A stretch of DNA of 64,000 bases from Streptomyces sp. NRRL S-337. Its GTDB lineage: Bacteria > Actinomycetota > Actinomycetes > Streptomycetales > Streptomycetaceae. The stretch covers positions 1 to 64,000 of the forward strand of contig NZ_JOIX01000034.1 in the NCBI RefSeq assembly GCF_000720175.1, given 5' to 3'. A program made the translations under genes and the position numbers. Below are positions 23,269 through 31,538 of the stretch, piece after piece; position 1 is the stretch's first letter; every line of letters starts with the position of its first letter. The notes below the pieces were generated by a model. The model did no database searches. It saw only the letters and a program-made list of their open reading frames with translations, and was not told where the DNA came from.

Positions 23269-24594
23269 CTACGCCTCCTCCGCACGCGGGTGGGGCACAC
23301 CGGGCTCTTCCGCCGTCGCCCGCGGTACGGGGGGCTCTTCCGCCGGCGCCTGCGGTACGGCGGCGGCCGCCAGTGCTTCGGCGCGCAGCGCGGCGGCCCG
23401 GCGCAGGGCGAGGACGGCCGGATCGTCGGGGCCGGTCGGGTCGCCGCCCCCGTCGCCGGCCCGGCCCCCGGGGCGGGCCGCCGCCAGCACCTCCTCGATG
23501 GTGTGCAGTCCGCCCAGCTCGCCCCGGACGCCGCGGCCCAGTGCCTCCACCGCGCCCTCCCGGCGGGCCTGCTTCCGGCAGTGGAAGGCCAGCTCGCAGG
23601 CGGCCAGGCACTCGGGGGCGTAGGCCGCGCCGACCGCCTCCACGGCCGCGGCCAGCTCCTGTGCCGGGCGGGTCGGGGTCTTCCCGTCGTCCGCCATCCG
23701 CAGATCGAAGGTGGTGCCCTCCGGGAGGGCCGCGGCGATCTCCTCGACCCGGGTGAGCCGGCCCAACTGCCGCCGGGTCGTGGACAGTTGCTTGCGGACG
23801 TCGACGGCCGCGGCCGTGGGGAGGTTGGAGAAGTCCTTCGGGCACACCAGCAGCACCCGGTCGCGGACCCGCACCGTGCGGCCCGTGTGCGCGGCGGCGT
23901 GCGCGGCGACAGGTTCCAGGGCGAGCACGTACACCGCCGCCTGGCGGGCCGCGGCGCCCACCTTGGCGGCGTCCGCCGAACCGTCGATCATCGGGAAGGA
24001 CTTGATCTCCACGACCGTCCAGCTGCCGTCCGGATGCACCACCACCGCATCCGGCTCCACATAGGCGGGCGAGCCGGCCACGTCGACCGCCAGCATCGGA
24101 TGGTCGAGCAGCGTCCACCCGCCGGCCGCGGTCGCCTCGCGCAGCGCCAGCGCCGTACGCGCCGCGCGGCCCTCCGGCCCCGCCGCGGACAGGTCCGGCG
24201 CGGCCGCCGCCCCGGGCCCTTCCGGCTCGGGCGGCGGGCTCTCCGGGTCGAGCCGCTCCCGCACCAGCCGCAGCAGCTCCGCGCCGCCGTCCGCCTTCAC
24301 CCGGGCCTCGAACGCGTTGCCCCGCACGAACGCGAACTGCGACTGCCCGTACGCCGCCGGTGAACCGAGGGCCCCGGCCAGCGCGCCCTTGTCCACACCC
24401 GCACCGTCCAGCAGCGCCCGGCGCCGGCAGCCGGGATTGGCGGCCAGCGCGGCGAGCGCCCGGGCGTCGAGCGACCGGGGGCGTACGCCGGGGCCGCGCA
24501 ACTCGCTGAGCCGCTGGCGCAGGCTCGATGACGGCAGCGCCTGCCCCGCCTCAGGACCGGTCGCCACGGCTCGACTGTCGCGGAAAACGTTCAC
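23269..24594 (-). CDS. RecB/Cas4-type PD-(D/E)XK nuclease with probable Fe-S cluster
   Basis: The 441-residue protein shows the full RecB-family nuclease signature: GNAFEARV (about 93-99), D182 in VEPDAVVV, E196-x-K198 in WTVVEIKSF and the QxxxY motif in ARQAAVYVLAL (Q218, Y222). One cysteine precedes the core (C56, NPGCRRRALLD) and three follow it (C329, C333, C339 in CLAACELAFHC). This is the 1+3 cysteine spacing that holds a 4Fe-4S cluster in Cas4, AddB and Dna2. The GTG at 24594 was chosen because upstream frame is tandem-repeat DNA; its ribosome binding site is weak. It is the first gene of a three-gene operon with an unknown protein and an SF1 helicase. Confidence 0.85.
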   Translation of the reverse strand: MNVFRDSRAVATGPEAGQALPSSSLRQRLSELRGPGVRPRSLDARALAALAANPGCRRRALLDGAGVDKGALAGALGSPAAYGQSQFAFVRGNAFEARVKADGGAELLRLVRERLDPESPPPEPEGPGAAAAPDLSAAGPEGRAARTALALREATAAGGWTLLDHPMLAVDVAGSPAYVEPDAVVVHPDGSWTVVEIKSFPMIDGSADAAKVGAAARQAAVYVLALEPVAAHAAAHTGRTVRVRDRVLLVCPKDFSNLPTAAAVDVRKQLSTTRRQLGRLTRVEEIAAALPEGTTFDLRMADDGKTPTRPAQELAAAVEAVGAAYAPECLAACELAFHCRKQARREGAVEALGRGVRGELGGLHTIEEVLAAARPGGRAGDGGGDPTGPDDPAVLALRRAAALRAEALAAAAVPQAPAEEPPVPRATAEEPGVPHPRAEEA

Positions 24595-24612
24595 CTGCCG
24601 AAGTCTCGCATC

Positions 24613-24677
24613 CGGCACCGACATCCAGCACCGACATCCAGTACCGGCATCCGGCACGGGCATCCGGCACCGGCATC
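24613..24677. repeat. Five 13-bp tandem repeats in a divergent promoter region
   Basis: Five consecutive units of CGGCACCGACATC or close variants (each differs at no more than three positions) run from 24613 to 24677. A partial unit precedes them. They lie just upstream of the nuclease start and 156 bases before the divergent phosphatase. They may be a binding array or a slippage-prone regulatory repeat. Confidence 0.8.
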
Positions 24678-24833
24678 GGGCGCGGGGCGGGAAGCGGCGG
24701 AGGCGCCCGCGGCAGTGGGGGGTGGGTTCGGACAAAACGCCCCCATGGGCGATGATGGAAAGCCCGCGGTCAATGCCGCCCGCGCCGAACGATGATGAGT
24801 AAGTGGCCGAGTGATCGGCGAAAGGTGCGACCC

Positions 24834-25427
24834 ATGGCAGCGCGCATAATCCTGGCCCGGCACGGGAAGACCGAGTGGTCCGTTTCCGGCAGGCACACCG
24901 GGCGGACGGACATCCCGCTGCTGGACGAGGGCCGTCGCGGCGCGAAGCTGCTCGGGGAGCGACTGCACCACGCGCCCTGGGACGGCCTGCCGGGCGTCGA
25001 GGTCCGTACCAGCCCCCTGGTGCGCGCGAAGGAGACCTGCGAGCTGGCCGGTTTCGGCGACCGGGCGCAGGAGTGGGACGCGCTGATGGAGATCGACTAC
25101 GGCGCGTACGAGGGGCTGACGCCCGCCCAGATCACGGCGGGCCGGCCGGGGTGGCTGATCTGGCGGGACGGCGTGCCCGAGGGCGAGTCGCTGGCCGAGG
25201 TCTCCGCGCGGGCGGACGAGGTCGTCGCCTGGGCGCGGTCGGCCGACCGGGACGTGCTGGTCTTCGCGCACGGGCACATCCTGCGCGCCCTCGGCGCCCG
25301 CTGGCTGGGCCTGGACATCTCGTTCGGCGCCCGCATCCGCCTGGAGCCGACGTCCCTGTCGGTGCTCGGCTGGGCCTACGGAGAGCCGGCGATCGAGCGC
25401 TGGAACGACACGGGCCACCTGGGCTGA
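24834..25427 (+). CDS. Histidine phosphatase (phosphoglycerate mutase-like) family protein
   Basis: The 197-residue cytoplasmic enzyme transfers or hydrolyses phosphate through a phosphohistidine. The catalytic motif is LARHGKTEW (H10), with the second histidine in [11 protein letters not shown] and the conserved acidic motif in [13 protein letters not shown]. The length suits small phosphatases such as CobC or acid phosphatases rather than glycolytic mutase. The ATG at 24834 has an AAAGGTG-like site. It diverges from the nuclease operon across the 13-bp repeats. The substrate is unknown. Confidence 0.92.
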   Translation: MAARIILARHGKTEWSVSGRHTGRTDIPLLDEGRRGAKLLGERLHHAPWDGLPGVEVRTSPLVRAKETCELAGFGDRAQEWDALMEIDYGAYEGLTPAQITAGRPGWLIWRDGVPEGESLAEVSARADEVVAWARSADRDVLVFAHGHILRALGARWLGLDISFGARIRLEPTSLSVLGWAYGEPAIERWNDTGHLG

Positions 25428-25482
25428 CCCGGCCCTCCGACGCGACCACCGGTGCGCGCGCCCGCCGGTCCGCATGACGGCC

Positions 25483-25505
25483 GGCCCCCGCGACCGTAGG
25501 GGGCC
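25483..25505. terminator. Terminator between converging phosphatase and regulator genes
   Basis: GGCCCCC pairs with GGGGGCC around a 9-base loop, ending immediately at the stop of the minus-strand regulator gene. Confidence 0.65.
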
Positions 25506-26957
25506 CTAGCCCACGCCCACCACCTGCGCCGCCGCCTCGCCGTCCCTCGCTCCCGCCGCCGCGTGCCGGGACAGGAAGTCGGCGACCGGGGGGAGGGTGT
25601 GGTGGGGGCGGAGGGTGTGGGCGGTGGTGGTGAGCAGGGTGCGGATGCGGGCGGAGCGGACCTGGGTGAGGAGGGCCAGGACGCGCAGGCCGGCCGCGGC
25701 GGCCTCCTCGGGGGCGCCGTCGGCGGCGAGGTCGGCGGCCAGTTCCGCGGTGAACAGCGCGATGTTGCGGGTGAAGTGCGGGTCCTGGAGTGCCACCGCG
25801 CGGTGCGCGTGCTCGGCGGCGCGTCCGGCGTCGCCGAGGGCCGACCAGCACTGCGCCTCAAGCCCCGCCAGCTCGGCCTCGCCGTAGAACGTCATCCACT
25901 CCGGGTCGCTGTCCCGTGGCCCGCTGGCGAACAGCCGCTCGGCGCGGGCCAGTGCCTGCTCGCAGCCGGAACGATCGGCCAGCCCCGCCCAGCCGCCCGC
26001 CTCGCGCAGCGCCAGCAGGGACAGCAGCCGCGGCGAGGCGAGGTGCTTGGCGGCCTGCTGCCCGGCCTGGGCGGCGCGCACCGCCTCGCGCGGGCGGCCG
26101 GCGTCGCGGGCGAGGAAGGCGGTGTTGCAGAACGCGTGCGCCTCCAGGGCGGCGTCGCCGCAGACCCGGGCGGTGGCCAGCGCCTCGGCGTAGTGGGAGC
26201 GGGCGTCGTCGAAGCGGCCGGAGTCGTGGGCCAGCCAGCCGACGGAGATGGCGAGTTCACCGGCGCCGGTGTGCAGCCGGTCGGCGACCGAACGGTGCCG
26301 GACGTCGGCCTCCAGCAGGTCGTAGGCGGCGCGCAGCGGCTGGGTGGCGCGGTGGTAGATGCCCTCCGCGCCGTGCCGGTCGTCCAGCAGCCGGATGTGC
26401 CGGACGGCCTGTTCGACGGCGGTGGCCTCGGCCGCACCGGCGCGGCCGCCGGCGGGTGGGCGGGGCGGGGGCACCCGGTCGGATGCGGCGGCGGCAGCGG
26501 CCTCGATGGGGTGCAGGGCGGCGAAGCCCAGGGCTGCCGCCGGGCCGCCGGTGATGAACGCGCGACGCAGCACGTCGCTCTCCTCGCAGATCTGGATACG
26601 GGTATCGCGGTGGTCGGGGTCGGTTGCCAGGGGCGCGGCGCTGACCGCCGCCGTACGCGCCCCCCGTCCGCGTACCGCCTCGCGCGGCGCGAAGCCCATG
26701 TCCGGCAGCGTCAGCCCGGGGAACATGTGCCGGAACACCCGCTCGTAGGCGTAGTTCGGACACCGGATCTCCCCGGACTCGACGCGCCCCACATAGCGGG
26801 CGTCGCACGAGACCTGCTCACCGATCTCACGGGCGGACCGTCGGACCGCCGCCGCGAACTCGCCAGGGGACAGCCGGCCGCGCAGCTGTCGGAAGGCGGT
26901 GTTCGGGCGGGCGGGTACGGTACGGGACGACGCTGATCGTGCTGCTGGCGACGCCAT
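25506..26957 (-). CDS. Xre-type helix-turn-helix regulator with TPR-like C-terminus
   Basis: The 483-residue protein has an N-terminal DNA-binding domain (about residues 25-95, LSPGEFAAAVRRSAREIGEQ then DARYVGRVESGEIRCPNYAYERV). A long alpha-helical region of tetratricopeptide-like repeats follows (about 230-470, for example RFDDARSHYAEALATARVCG). This layout is typical of Streptomyces regulators related to NsdA, several of which affect sporulation or antibiotic production. A hydrophobic segment around GGPAAALGFAALHP resembles a signal anchor often seen in this family. The ATG at 26957 was taken over 27050. The divergent gene at 27203 is a small Prim-Pol-like protein. Targets and signal are unknown. 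Confidence 0.85.
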   Translation of the reverse strand: MASPAARSASSRTVPARPNTAFRQLRGRLSPGEFAAAVRRSAREIGEQVSCDARYVGRVESGEIRCPNYAYERVFRHMFPGLTLPDMGFAPREAVRGRGARTAAVSAAPLATDPDHRDTRIQICEESDVLRRAFITGGPAAALGFAALHPIEAAAAAASDRVPPPRPPAGGRAGAAEATAVEQAVRHIRLLDDRHGAEGIYHRATQPLRAAYDLLEADVRHRSVADRLHTGAGELAISVGWLAHDSGRFDDARSHYAEALATARVCGDAALEAHAFCNTAFLARDAGRPREAVRAAQAGQQAAKHLASPRLLSLLALREAGGWAGLADRSGCEQALARAERLFASGPRDSDPEWMTFYGEAELAGLEAQCWSALGDAGRAAEHAHRAVALQDPHFTRNIALFTAELAADLAADGAPEEAAAAGLRVLALLTQVRSARIRTLLTTTAHTLRPHHTLPPVADFLSRHAAAGARDGEAAAQVVGVG

Positions 26958-27202
26958 GGCGGACCCTCTCCGTGCCCTCTCCGTGCCATCTGTGTGGCGA
27001 TGCCGCGTCCTGGCGGTGCGGCGCGACGACCGTACCGTCTGTGACGGCACCGATACGCACAGTTTGGCTACAAATCGGATATCTCACGCGTGATCTGCCA
27101 TGAACTGCCATCCTTTGCAGCGTTACGCCGCCGTAGCTGTTGACACGCCCGACCGTTGAACTCGGTGTAAAGGGACTGCGGCTGCAGGAGGAGGGGTTTT
27201 CC

Positions 27203-27670
27203 GTGTGGGAGACCGGCGTGAGCAGGGGCGGCAACGGGTCCGCGGGCCAGGCCGGCGGCCGGCGGAGGCAGGTCGTGCCGGGCGGGGCGCCCGCCGTTCC
27301 GGCGCAGCCCTGCGACCTCGTGACGGTGCCCGCCCGCCAGGGGCTGGAGGCCGTGGACATCCTGCGGCTGCGGGACGGCGTGGGCCCGGTGCTGCACGAC
27401 GGGGCCTGCGACACCCTCGGTTTCCTCGTACCGCCGGGCACGGCCGCGGGCTGGGACGTGCCGGGCAGTGCCTGCACCCAGACCCACGGCCGGGGGATCG
27501 TGCTGGGTGCCGTGGGCGGTGACGGTGCGCCGGCCGAGCCGCCGGTGACCGGGAGCGGCTGGCTGGTGTCGCCGGAGGGTGCGGGGGCGGCCGCCACGGA
27601 CCCGGTCGTGCTGCGGGCGGCGCTCGGGGAGGCGGCGCGGACGATCGCGGCGGTCGACCGCTGCCAGTGA
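27203..27670 (+). CDS. Small conserved protein, Prim-Pol-like family
   Basis: The 155-residue protein has a central block (VPARQGLEAVDILRLRDGVG, then GPVLHD and FLVPPGTAAGWDVPGSAC) seen in many small Streptomyces proteins encoded next to helix-turn-helix regulators. The GPV...FLVPPGTA segment parallels GPV...LLFAAPGTA in the protein at 18864, so I place both in one Prim-Pol-like family. Catalytic residues are not evident. It starts at GTG 27203 behind GGAGGAGGGG and diverges from the Xre/TPR regulator. Function unknown. Confidence 0.75.
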   Translation: MWETGVSRGGNGSAGQAGGRRRQVVPGGAPAVPAQPCDLVTVPARQGLEAVDILRLRDGVGPVLHDGACDTLGFLVPPGTAAGWDVPGSACTQTHGRGIVLGAVGGDGAPAEPPVTGSGWLVSPEGAGAAATDPVVLRAALGEAARTIAAVDRCQ

Positions 27671-27702
27671 CCGCCCGCCCGGAGGCGAGGGAACGACGTG
27701 CG

Positions 27703-27732
27703 GGGGCCGCCCGGTAGGTGCCGGGCGGCCCC
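27703..27732. terminator. Terminator between converging genes
   Basis: A perfect 12-bp stem (GGGGCCGCCCGG and complement) closes a TAGGTG loop between the small protein gene and the FAD oxidoreductase gene. Confidence 0.88.
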
Positions 27733-27770
27733 TTCGGCGTGCCGTTCCGGTGCCCCGGGTGCGGGCCTGC

Positions 27771-29069
27771 CTAGACGGCGGGCTCGCCGGCCGGGGCGTC
27801 CGGGGCCGGGCCGCCCGCGGGGGCCGGGGTGGGGGCCCCGGCCGGGCGGGGGATGGTGGCGGTGCCGGGCCGGTCGCCGAGCCTGCGCCGGACGCCGCGC
27901 ACCACCCGTGCCGCGGTGAAGGCCGCGCCGTGGACGAAGCGCATCGACGGGCCGAAGGACGGAGCGGTCAGCAGGCCGGCGAAGAACAGGCCGGGCCAGG
28001 AGGACTCGAATCCGGCGCTCAGCTCGGGGGCCCGGCTGCCGCCGACCGTCCGCAGGGTGGTGCGCACCCGGGGATGCAGCAGCCGCAGCCGTCCCACGTC
28101 AGGGGTGAAGCCGGTGGCGGCCACCACATGGTGGGTGTCGAGGGTTTCGGTACTCCCCTCCGTATGGGTGAGATGGAGCCGCACGCCGTCGCCGTGCGGG
28201 ACCGCGGCCCGGAGCCGGTGGTGGAGCAGGAGCGGTACGGCGGCCTCGAAGCGTTCGCGCAGCCACCAGGCGCCGGCCGGGCCCGGCGCGGTCTCGGTGA
28301 GCCGTACCCGGGTGGGCGCCGGCAACCGGCGTACCGCGCCGGGGAGTTGGGACCAGGCCCAGTTCGGCCAGCCGGTGCCGAGGGCGCTGTGCGGGCCGCG
28401 CAGGGCGCGCAGCCGGCCGCGGTCGAGGGGCTGCGGCGGGGCGTTCCAGCGCAGCCGGTCGGCGCGGGCGACGACATGGGCCCGGGCGCCCCGTTCGGCG
28501 AGCAGGGTCGCGGTCTCCAGGGCGCCCTGGCCGGAGCCGATGACGGTGACGTGCCGGCCGGTGAAGCGGGACAGGTCGCGGTGGTCGCTGCTGTGTGAGG
28601 CGAGTGCGGCGGGGAGGTCGAGCAGCGGCCAGGGGCGGTGGGCGAACGGCGGCAGGCCGACGGCGAGGACGACGGTGCGGGCGGCGATCAGTTCGCCGGT
28701 GTCCGTCGCCACCTGGAAGCCGTCGTCGCCGTCCGGGCGGACCGCGGTGACGGTGGTCTCGTCGACCTGCGGGACGGCCCGTTCGGCGAACCAGCTGCCG
28801 TACGCGGTGAAGGTGTCGAGGGGCAGCGGGACGCCGTGTTCGGCGGTCAGGTCGTGGGCGGCGCAGTAGTCGGCCAGGGTGTGGCCGCCGGCGGGGGAGG
28901 AGAGGCTGGAGGCCCAGGGCTCGGATGTGAGGAGCATGCCGGCGGGCATGTGGTCGCGCCACGAGGCCATCGGCCGGCCCAGGACCCGCAGCCGCAGTCC
29001 GGCCGCCGCCGCGTGTGCGGCGATCGAGAGTCCGTAGGGGCCGGCGCCCACCACCACGAGGTCGTACAT
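27771..29069 (-). CDS. FAD-dependent oxidoreductase (flavin monooxygenase-like)
   Basis: The 432-residue protein has an N-terminal FAD fold (VVVGAGPYGLSIAAH, residues 5-19) and a second dinucleotide-binding motif for NAD(P)H (VIGSGQGALETA, about 178-189). The late ATGF motif (VVAATGFTPDVG) places it near flavin-containing and ornithine/lysine N-monooxygenases. The last 40 residues are a Pro/Ala-rich tail. It diverges from the secreted glycanase gene and faces the exopolysaccharide cluster, but no reaction can be assigned. Some relatives merely oxidise small amines. Confidence 0.88.
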   Translation of the reverse strand: MYDLVVVGAGPYGLSIAAHAAAAGLRLRVLGRPMASWRDHMPAGMLLTSEPWASSLSSPAGGHTLADYCAAHDLTAEHGVPLPLDTFTAYGSWFAERAVPQVDETTVTAVRPDGDDGFQVATDTGELIAARTVVLAVGLPPFAHRPWPLLDLPAALASHSSDHRDLSRFTGRHVTVIGSGQGALETATLLAERGARAHVVARADRLRWNAPPQPLDRGRLRALRGPHSALGTGWPNWAWSQLPGAVRRLPAPTRVRLTETAPGPAGAWWLRERFEAAVPLLLHHRLRAAVPHGDGVRLHLTHTEGSTETLDTHHVVAATGFTPDVGRLRLLHPRVRTTLRTVGGSRAPELSAGFESSWPGLFFAGLLTAPSFGPSMRFVHGAAFTAARVVRGVRRRLGDRPGTATIPRPAGAPTPAPAGGPAPDAPAGEPAV

Positions 29070-29090
29070 GGGTGTCTTCCTGCGCTTTCT

Positions 29091-29135
29091 GGTTGCTGGT
29101 CGTCGGTTGCTGGTCGTGCAGTGCGGTGCAGTGCG
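29091..29135. repeat. Two short direct-repeat pairs upstream of the glycanase
   Basis: GGTTGCTGGTCGT occurs at 29091-29103 and 29105-29117, and GTGCAGTGCG at 29116-29125 and 29126-29135. They lie in the 292-base divergent region between the FAD oxidoreductase and glycanase genes, where promoters must be. No other feature is evident there. Confidence 0.6.
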
Positions 29136-29361
29136 GAGACGTGCGAAGCGTGCGGTGGCTCAGGGGCGGGGCCGGCACGTGGTGGAAGGGGCCCCCGATG
29201 GACCGTGCGGGGGACCGGAGGTCGCCAATGGGCTACCGGAATGCGTTCCGGCGCGGCGTCCGGGCTATTTCCTTGGTGCCGTCCCGGGACGCGTCCTGAA
29301 CGGCCGTCATGTGTCAGCGCACCGGCCCGCGGGGGGCCGCGGAGGAGCCACCGGAGGCACC

Positions 29362-30387
29362 ATGTCCCAGCGCAACCGGCGGAGGGCGGCAGCCACCGCG
29401 GCCGGCGCGCTGCTGACGTGCCTGCTGGCCGCCGCCCCGGTGGTGTCCGCGGCCGGCCCGCCGCCCCCGGTGCCGCTGGGGGCGTTCCTCGGGTCGGACG
29501 CCCGGGGGGTGCGGCGGATGACGGCGCTCCAGCGGTGGCTCGGCGGCACCGACGTCCGGGTGGGCCACACCTACCTGCCCGGCAACAACTGGTCGGACAT
29601 CGAGGGCGATCCGGTGTTCCTGTGGCCGTGGGCGGTCTGGCGGCACGGGGCGCCCGGCCGGCTGTTCGTGCTGAACGTGCCGATGATGGCGCCGGACGAG
29701 GCGCGGCTGCCGGACGCCGAGGTGCGCCGGCTGCTCGGCACGGCAGCGGCGGGCGGCTTCGACGGGCACTTCCGCACCCTCGCCCGGCGCCTGGTCGGGG
29801 CGGGCCTGCCGGACACCGTGCTCACCCTCGGGTGGGAGATGAACGGCATCACCTACACCCATCGCTGCGCGCCCGACCCCGGGGCCTGGAAGGCGTACTG
29901 GCGGCGGATCGTCGCCGTGATGCGGTCGGTGCCGGGGCAGCGGTTCCGGTTCGACTTCGCGCCGAGCCGGGGGCGGGACGCGATCGGCTGGACCCTCTGC
30001 TACCCGGGCGACGACGTCGTGGACGTCCTCGGCATGGACTCCTACGACCAGCCGGCCGGGGAGACCTTCGACGCGATGGTCCGCGAACCGTACGGGCTCC
30101 AGGCCCAGGTGGACTTCGCGGCCGCGCACCGCAAGGAGATCTCGTACCCGGAGTGGGGCCTGTTCCGCAACGGCGACAACCCCGTCTTCGTGACCCGCAT
30201 ACTCGACTGGATGGCGCGGCACCCGCCGCTCTACCAGACGATCACCGACTACTGCCCGCACGGCGTGTGGCAGTGCCGGGCCAACCCGCGCGCCGCACAG
30301 GCGTACCGGCGGGTGCTCTACGGCGTGCCGGACGCGGCCGGGCCCACCGGGACGCCGCCGCCCGTGCCGGCGCGGCCCGTCGGGTAA
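29362..30387 (+). CDS. Secreted GH26-like glycoside hydrolase
   Basis: The 341-residue protein has a clear signal peptide (basic SQRNRRR, then a hydrophobic stretch to about residue 31). It has a clan A hydrolase barrel with probable acid/base E159 in LGWEMNG and nucleophile E264 in SYPEWGLF. This arrangement resembles GH26 beta-mannanases and related exopolysaccharide lyases or hydrolases found in polysaccharide loci. Six cysteines suggest extracellular disulfides. GGAGG precedes the ATG. The gene converges on the last gene of the exopolysaccharide operon with a 17-base gap, so its product may trim or release that polymer. The sugar specificity is unknown. Confidence 0.85.
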   Translation: MSQRNRRRAAATAAGALLTCLLAAAPVVSAAGPPPPVPLGAFLGSDARGVRRMTALQRWLGGTDVRVGHTYLPGNNWSDIEGDPVFLWPWAVWRHGAPGRLFVLNVPMMAPDEARLPDAEVRRLLGTAAAGGFDGHFRTLARRLVGAGLPDTVLTLGWEMNGITYTHRCAPDPGAWKAYWRRIVAVMRSVPGQRFRFDFAPSRGRDAIGWTLCYPGDDVVDVLGMDSYDQPAGETFDAMVREPYGLQAQVDFAAAHRKEISYPEWGLFRNGDNPVFVTRILDWMARHPPLYQTITDYCPHGVWQCRANPRAAQAYRRVLYGVPDAAGPTGTPPPVPARPVG

Positions 30388-30404
30388 GCGGTGGTTCGGG
30401 CAGG

Positions 30405-31538
30405 TCATGGCCGGCCGGCACCCCTCGCGCGTACGGTGCCCCGCCGGGCCCGCGGGCCGCGCGGCGAGGCCAGCCGCTCGCGGGCCAGGCGGGCGGCCAG
30501 CGCCCGGCCGGTGATCCGCGCCGCGTACAGCCCGAGGGTGGGCGCCTGCGCGCGGCGGGCCAGCAGCAGCCGCTGATTGGTCACCGGCACCGGCCGCCAG
30601 TGCAGCTTGTACGGCTCGGTGCCGCGCAGCAGGCTCAGCGCGCCGCGGCCGGTGTCCACCACCTGGCGTGCGTCGTGGCGCATCAGCATCGCGGTGATGT
30701 CGACCTTCCGGTCGCGGAGTTCGGGGTCGGCGCCGTAGAGGTAGCCGCCGGCCAGGTCGGCGGACATCAGAAGGATGTCGGCGGCCATCACCCGGCCGTC
30801 CATCCGGTACTCGGTCAGCACCGCGTCGCCGCTGCCGACCATCTCCCGGGTGGCGCGCGCCAGATGGGCGGCGAACCGGGGCCGCAGGTGCTCCGGTGTC
30901 ACCCCCCGGCCCTGCCACTGCAGGCCGTGCAGCCGCAGCATGTTCCGCACCGAGGAGGGCACGTCCCCGGCCGGGACGGTGCGTTCCTCGATGCCCAGCG
31001 CGTCGAGCCTGCGGAGCTTGGCACGGACCCGGCGGGCCCGGGGGCCGGCCAGCCGGCCCAGCAGGTCGTCCATCGGCATGCCGGGCAGTTCCAGGGTGAC
31101 CGAGTCGTCGAGCCGGCGGCGCGGGCCCGGCCAGGCCGCGTAGAGGTGCTCGGCGGCGGCACCCGGCCGCACCTCGCGCAGGTCGACCAGCGCGCCGCGG
31201 GCCGCCCGGTGCACCCCGGCGGCGAGCTCCGCGGCCGCCGGGCCGGGGCAGGAGTCGTCCAGCAGGACGTCCGAGAAGTCCGAGATGGCGCCGCCGAGCG
31301 GCACCAGGACGGGCAGCGGACGGTACGTCAGCATCAGCGGCGCCGCCGCCACCAGCCGCCCGCCGCGGCGCACCAGCACGATCCGCAGCCGCCCCGGCGT
31401 CCCGTACGACAGCCACCACGAGTGCAGCCAGGAGTGGCTCTGGAACGGGGTGGCCGCCCGGCAGCGGCGGTGCAGCGCCCGCCAGTCGGCGGCCAGCGCG
31501 GCGAACGCGGCCGGGTCGCGGCAGACCGTCGTGGTCAT
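30405..31538 (-). CDS. GNAT-type acyltransferase (BioF2/CelD-like) of the polysaccharide cluster
   Basis: The 377-residue cytoplasmic protein has two GNAT-like halves in the manner of CelD/BcsL and FemAB-like enzymes. Recognisable segments are FQSHSWLHSWWLSYG near the start and GVTPEHLRPRFAAHL then ADILLMSADLAGGYLYGADPELRD in the second half. Such proteins occur at the end of many exopolysaccharide operons and are thought to acylate sugars. Its ATG overlaps the stop of the Wzz-like gene by four bases, so it is the last gene of the operon. Confidence 0.85.
   Translation of the reverse strand: MTTTVCRDPAAFAALAADWRALHRRCRAATPFQSHSWLHSWWLSYGTPGRLRIVLVRRGGRLVAAAPLMLTYRPLPVLVPLGGAISDFSDVLLDDSCPGPAAAELAAGVHRAARGALVDLREVRPGAAAEHLYAAWPGPRRRLDDSVTLELPGMPMDDLLGRLAGPRARRVRAKLRRLDALGIEERTVPAGDVPSSVRNMLRLHGLQWQGRGVTPEHLRPRFAAHLARATREMVGSGDAVLTEYRMDGRVMAADILLMSADLAGGYLYGADPELRDRKVDITAMLMRHDARQVVDTGRGALSLLRGTEPYKLHWRPVPVTNQRLLLARRAQAPTLGLYAARITGRALAARLARERLASPRGPRARRGTVRARGAGRP

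Noticed and set aside
24613..24677. CRISPR-like array
   Set aside because: The 13-bp units are contiguous without spacers and no cas genes are present; the nearby Cas4-like nuclease belongs to a helicase operon.
24613..24735. N-terminal extension of the nuclease with Cys-rich repeats
   Set aside because: The apparent CRCR...CRCW peptide is a translation of the 13-bp DNA repeats; the conserved protein begins downstream near 24594.
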